Below, one piece after another: positions 61,946 through 64,000 of a stretch of DNA of 64,000 nt; within the stretch, counting starts at the first letter, position 1; the number at the start of each line of letters is the position of its first letter. Made by a program: the position numbers and the translations under genes. Where the stretch lies: NCBI GenBank assembly GCA_030615035.1, contig JAUXAC010000001.1, positions 71,429 through 135,428 of the forward strand, read 5' to 3'. The notes under the pieces were generated by a model. It ran no database searches and was not told where the DNA came from. It worked only from the letters and a program-made list of their open reading frames with translations. The DNA is from Dehalococcoidia bacterium (GTDB taxonomy: Bacteria; Chloroflexota; Dehalococcoidia; Dehalococcoidales; RBG-16-60-22).

Positions 61946-62172
61946 GGTCAACCAAATTTTTCCTCGAACTCAACTCTCCCCCGGTGATCACCACCGAATT
62001 AAGTCTCTCCTTTGGGAGATTGACTCCAGCTTATTCTTACGAGCCGAGTTCGGGTTCCGCCTGCCCTGCCGTCAGGCAGGGCATCACCTGTCCACCTGCC
62101 AAACTCCAAATATCTCATGAAGCCTCATAGCACTCCTCCTCAAATTGGATTCGGCTGCACCACGAGCCTTTC
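61907..62172 (-). ncRNA. Candidate small RNA or tiny mRNA between rpe and 16S
   Basis: A transcription unit of about 265 nt with its own promoter and strong terminator but no normal gene. It holds a hairpin GCCCTGCC-TGAC-GGCAGGGC (about 62060-62083), a palindrome GGTGATCACC (61983-61992) and the terminator stem. It could be a regulatory RNA or encode tiny peptides. It does not match the tmRNA, RNase P, SRP or T-box cores that I looked for. Confidence 0.4.
62084..62128 (-). CDS. Possible 14-residue leader peptide
   Basis: ATG at 62128 follows AGGAGGAG by four bases, the spacing of a real start. It encodes MRLHEIFGVWQVDR and stops just before the GCCCTGCC hairpin. There are no runs of a single amino-acid codon, so classical attenuation is not obvious. 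Too short to trust without expression data. Confidence 0.25.
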   Translation of the reverse strand: MRLHEIFGVWQVDR

Positions 62173-62178
62173 ATTAAT

Positions 62179-62207
62179 ATTTAAGCACTTTTTGTGTCAA
62201 GTGTCAA
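62179..62207 (-). promoter_or_regulatory. Putative promoter of the rpe-16S intergenic RNA
   Basis: On the minus strand TTGACA at 62207-62202, a 17-base spacer and TTAAAT at 62184-62179. A second TTGACA begins 7 bases further on (62200-62195). Confidence 0.45.
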
Positions 62208-62348
62208 ATGAATTCTGGCTTAACCTGGGACTAAAAAGAGGCTTCAAAACCGACAAAACCGACCACTTTCGATAAGATACTCACTCTTTCGCTTCAATCA
62301 ACTTGAAGTTTCTCGCTCCGAGGTTCGTAACTTGCAGGTAGCACAGTA

Positions 62349-62377
62349 TTGACAAATAAATGGGACTGTGATAATAT
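62349..62377 (+). promoter_or_regulatory. Ribosomal RNA promoter
   Basis: TTGACA at 62349-62354, a 17-base spacer and TAATAT at 62372-62377. The start would be near 62384, leaving about 70 nt of leader before mature 16S. The bases between 62208 and 62348 show nothing else recognisable. Confidence 0.8.
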
Positions 62378-62452
62378 TCTAATGCTTTAGGAAAAGCATT
62401 TAGCACCTTAACAACTGGATAGCGGAAGGAAGGTTCAAACAGAGTAAAAGTT

Positions 62453-63960
<1,508 letters not shown>

Positions 63961-64000
63961 AGGGAGAGAATGGGTGTTAAGCCTATAATCTCCTAGGTCG

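Noticed and set aside
61719..61994. 91-codon minus-strand frame starting GTG at 61994 with an AGGAGAG upstream
   Set aside because: It runs through a strong terminator, repeat copy 8 and the rpe promoter; the protein looks like chance, although the first part could be translated from the orphan transcript.
61905..62172. T-box leader upstream of rpe
   Set aside because: The segment with GGTGGTGATCACC resembles the T-box only superficially, there is no specifier loop, and rpe is not an amino-acid gene.

Overview
The window is about 64 kb of a bacterial chromosome with almost no mobile or phage content. It most likely comes from a member of class Dehalococcoidia (phylum Chloroflexota). That assignment rests on the 16S rRNA gene at the right end, which reads closely like Dehalococcoides-type 16S as I remember it. 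A riboswitch-controlled corrinoid uptake and nucleotide-loop assembly locus and FtsZ/tubulin-like paralogues, both features I associate with this class, agree with it. The assignment is from memory of these families, not from a search.

Layout: 1-3.3 kb, tail of uvrA, an HD-domain protein and SbcC. 3.3-4.9 kb, ffh behind a perfect consensus promoter and a 200-nt leader. 4.9-9.3 kb, the dgt-dnaG-rpoD operon (minus strand). 9.5-10.4 kb, a bifunctional-nuclease-domain protein and a zinc-ribbon protein. 10.5-18.0 kb, a complete F-type ATP synthase operon (atpI-B-E-[small membrane ORF]-F-H-A-G-D-C) interrupted by two copies of a dispersed repeat. 18.0-24.5 kb, khpA, rpsP, nfi, prfB (programmed +1 frameshift), a gluzincin peptidase, radC, a peptide-binding lipoprotein, tRNA-Ser and a cold-shock protein. 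24.7-31.5 kb, a minus-strand run dnaX-ebfC-recR-trmO-recO-lysS-serS. 31.7-37.1 kb, two FtsZ/tubulin-like GTPases flanking two long coiled-coil proteins; this is the most novel-looking locus. 37.2-41.1 kb, eno and gapA with a 2-hydroxyacyl-CoA dehydratase-like gene between them. 41.4-44.0 kb, pth-ligA. 44.2-54.0 kb, the cobalamin locus (two btuF, btuC, btuD, cbiB, cobD, cobT, cobS, cobC, a COG2102 ATPase and cobU) behind a cobalamin riboswitch with its own terminator. 54.3-57.1 kb, a PD-(D/E)XK nuclease, ccdA, a TlpA-like thioredoxin and a small Cys-rich protein. 57.4-61.7 kb, tkt, pgi and rpe. 62.5-63.96 kb, 16S rRNA; the last 40 bases hold no recognisable feature.

Two features cut across the window. 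At least eight copies of a 60-200 bp hairpin-rich repeat lie between genes, all in the same orientation. Several promoters match the sigma-70 consensus closely, and at three genes the predicted transcription start falls on or within a few bases of the start codon.

Most genes are housekeeping (replication, repair, translation, energy, central carbon). The cobalamin locus would salvage corrinoids and attach the lower ligand. The tubulin-like/coiled-coil locus looks like a self-contained cytoskeletal module. All functional assignments come from reading motifs by eye.
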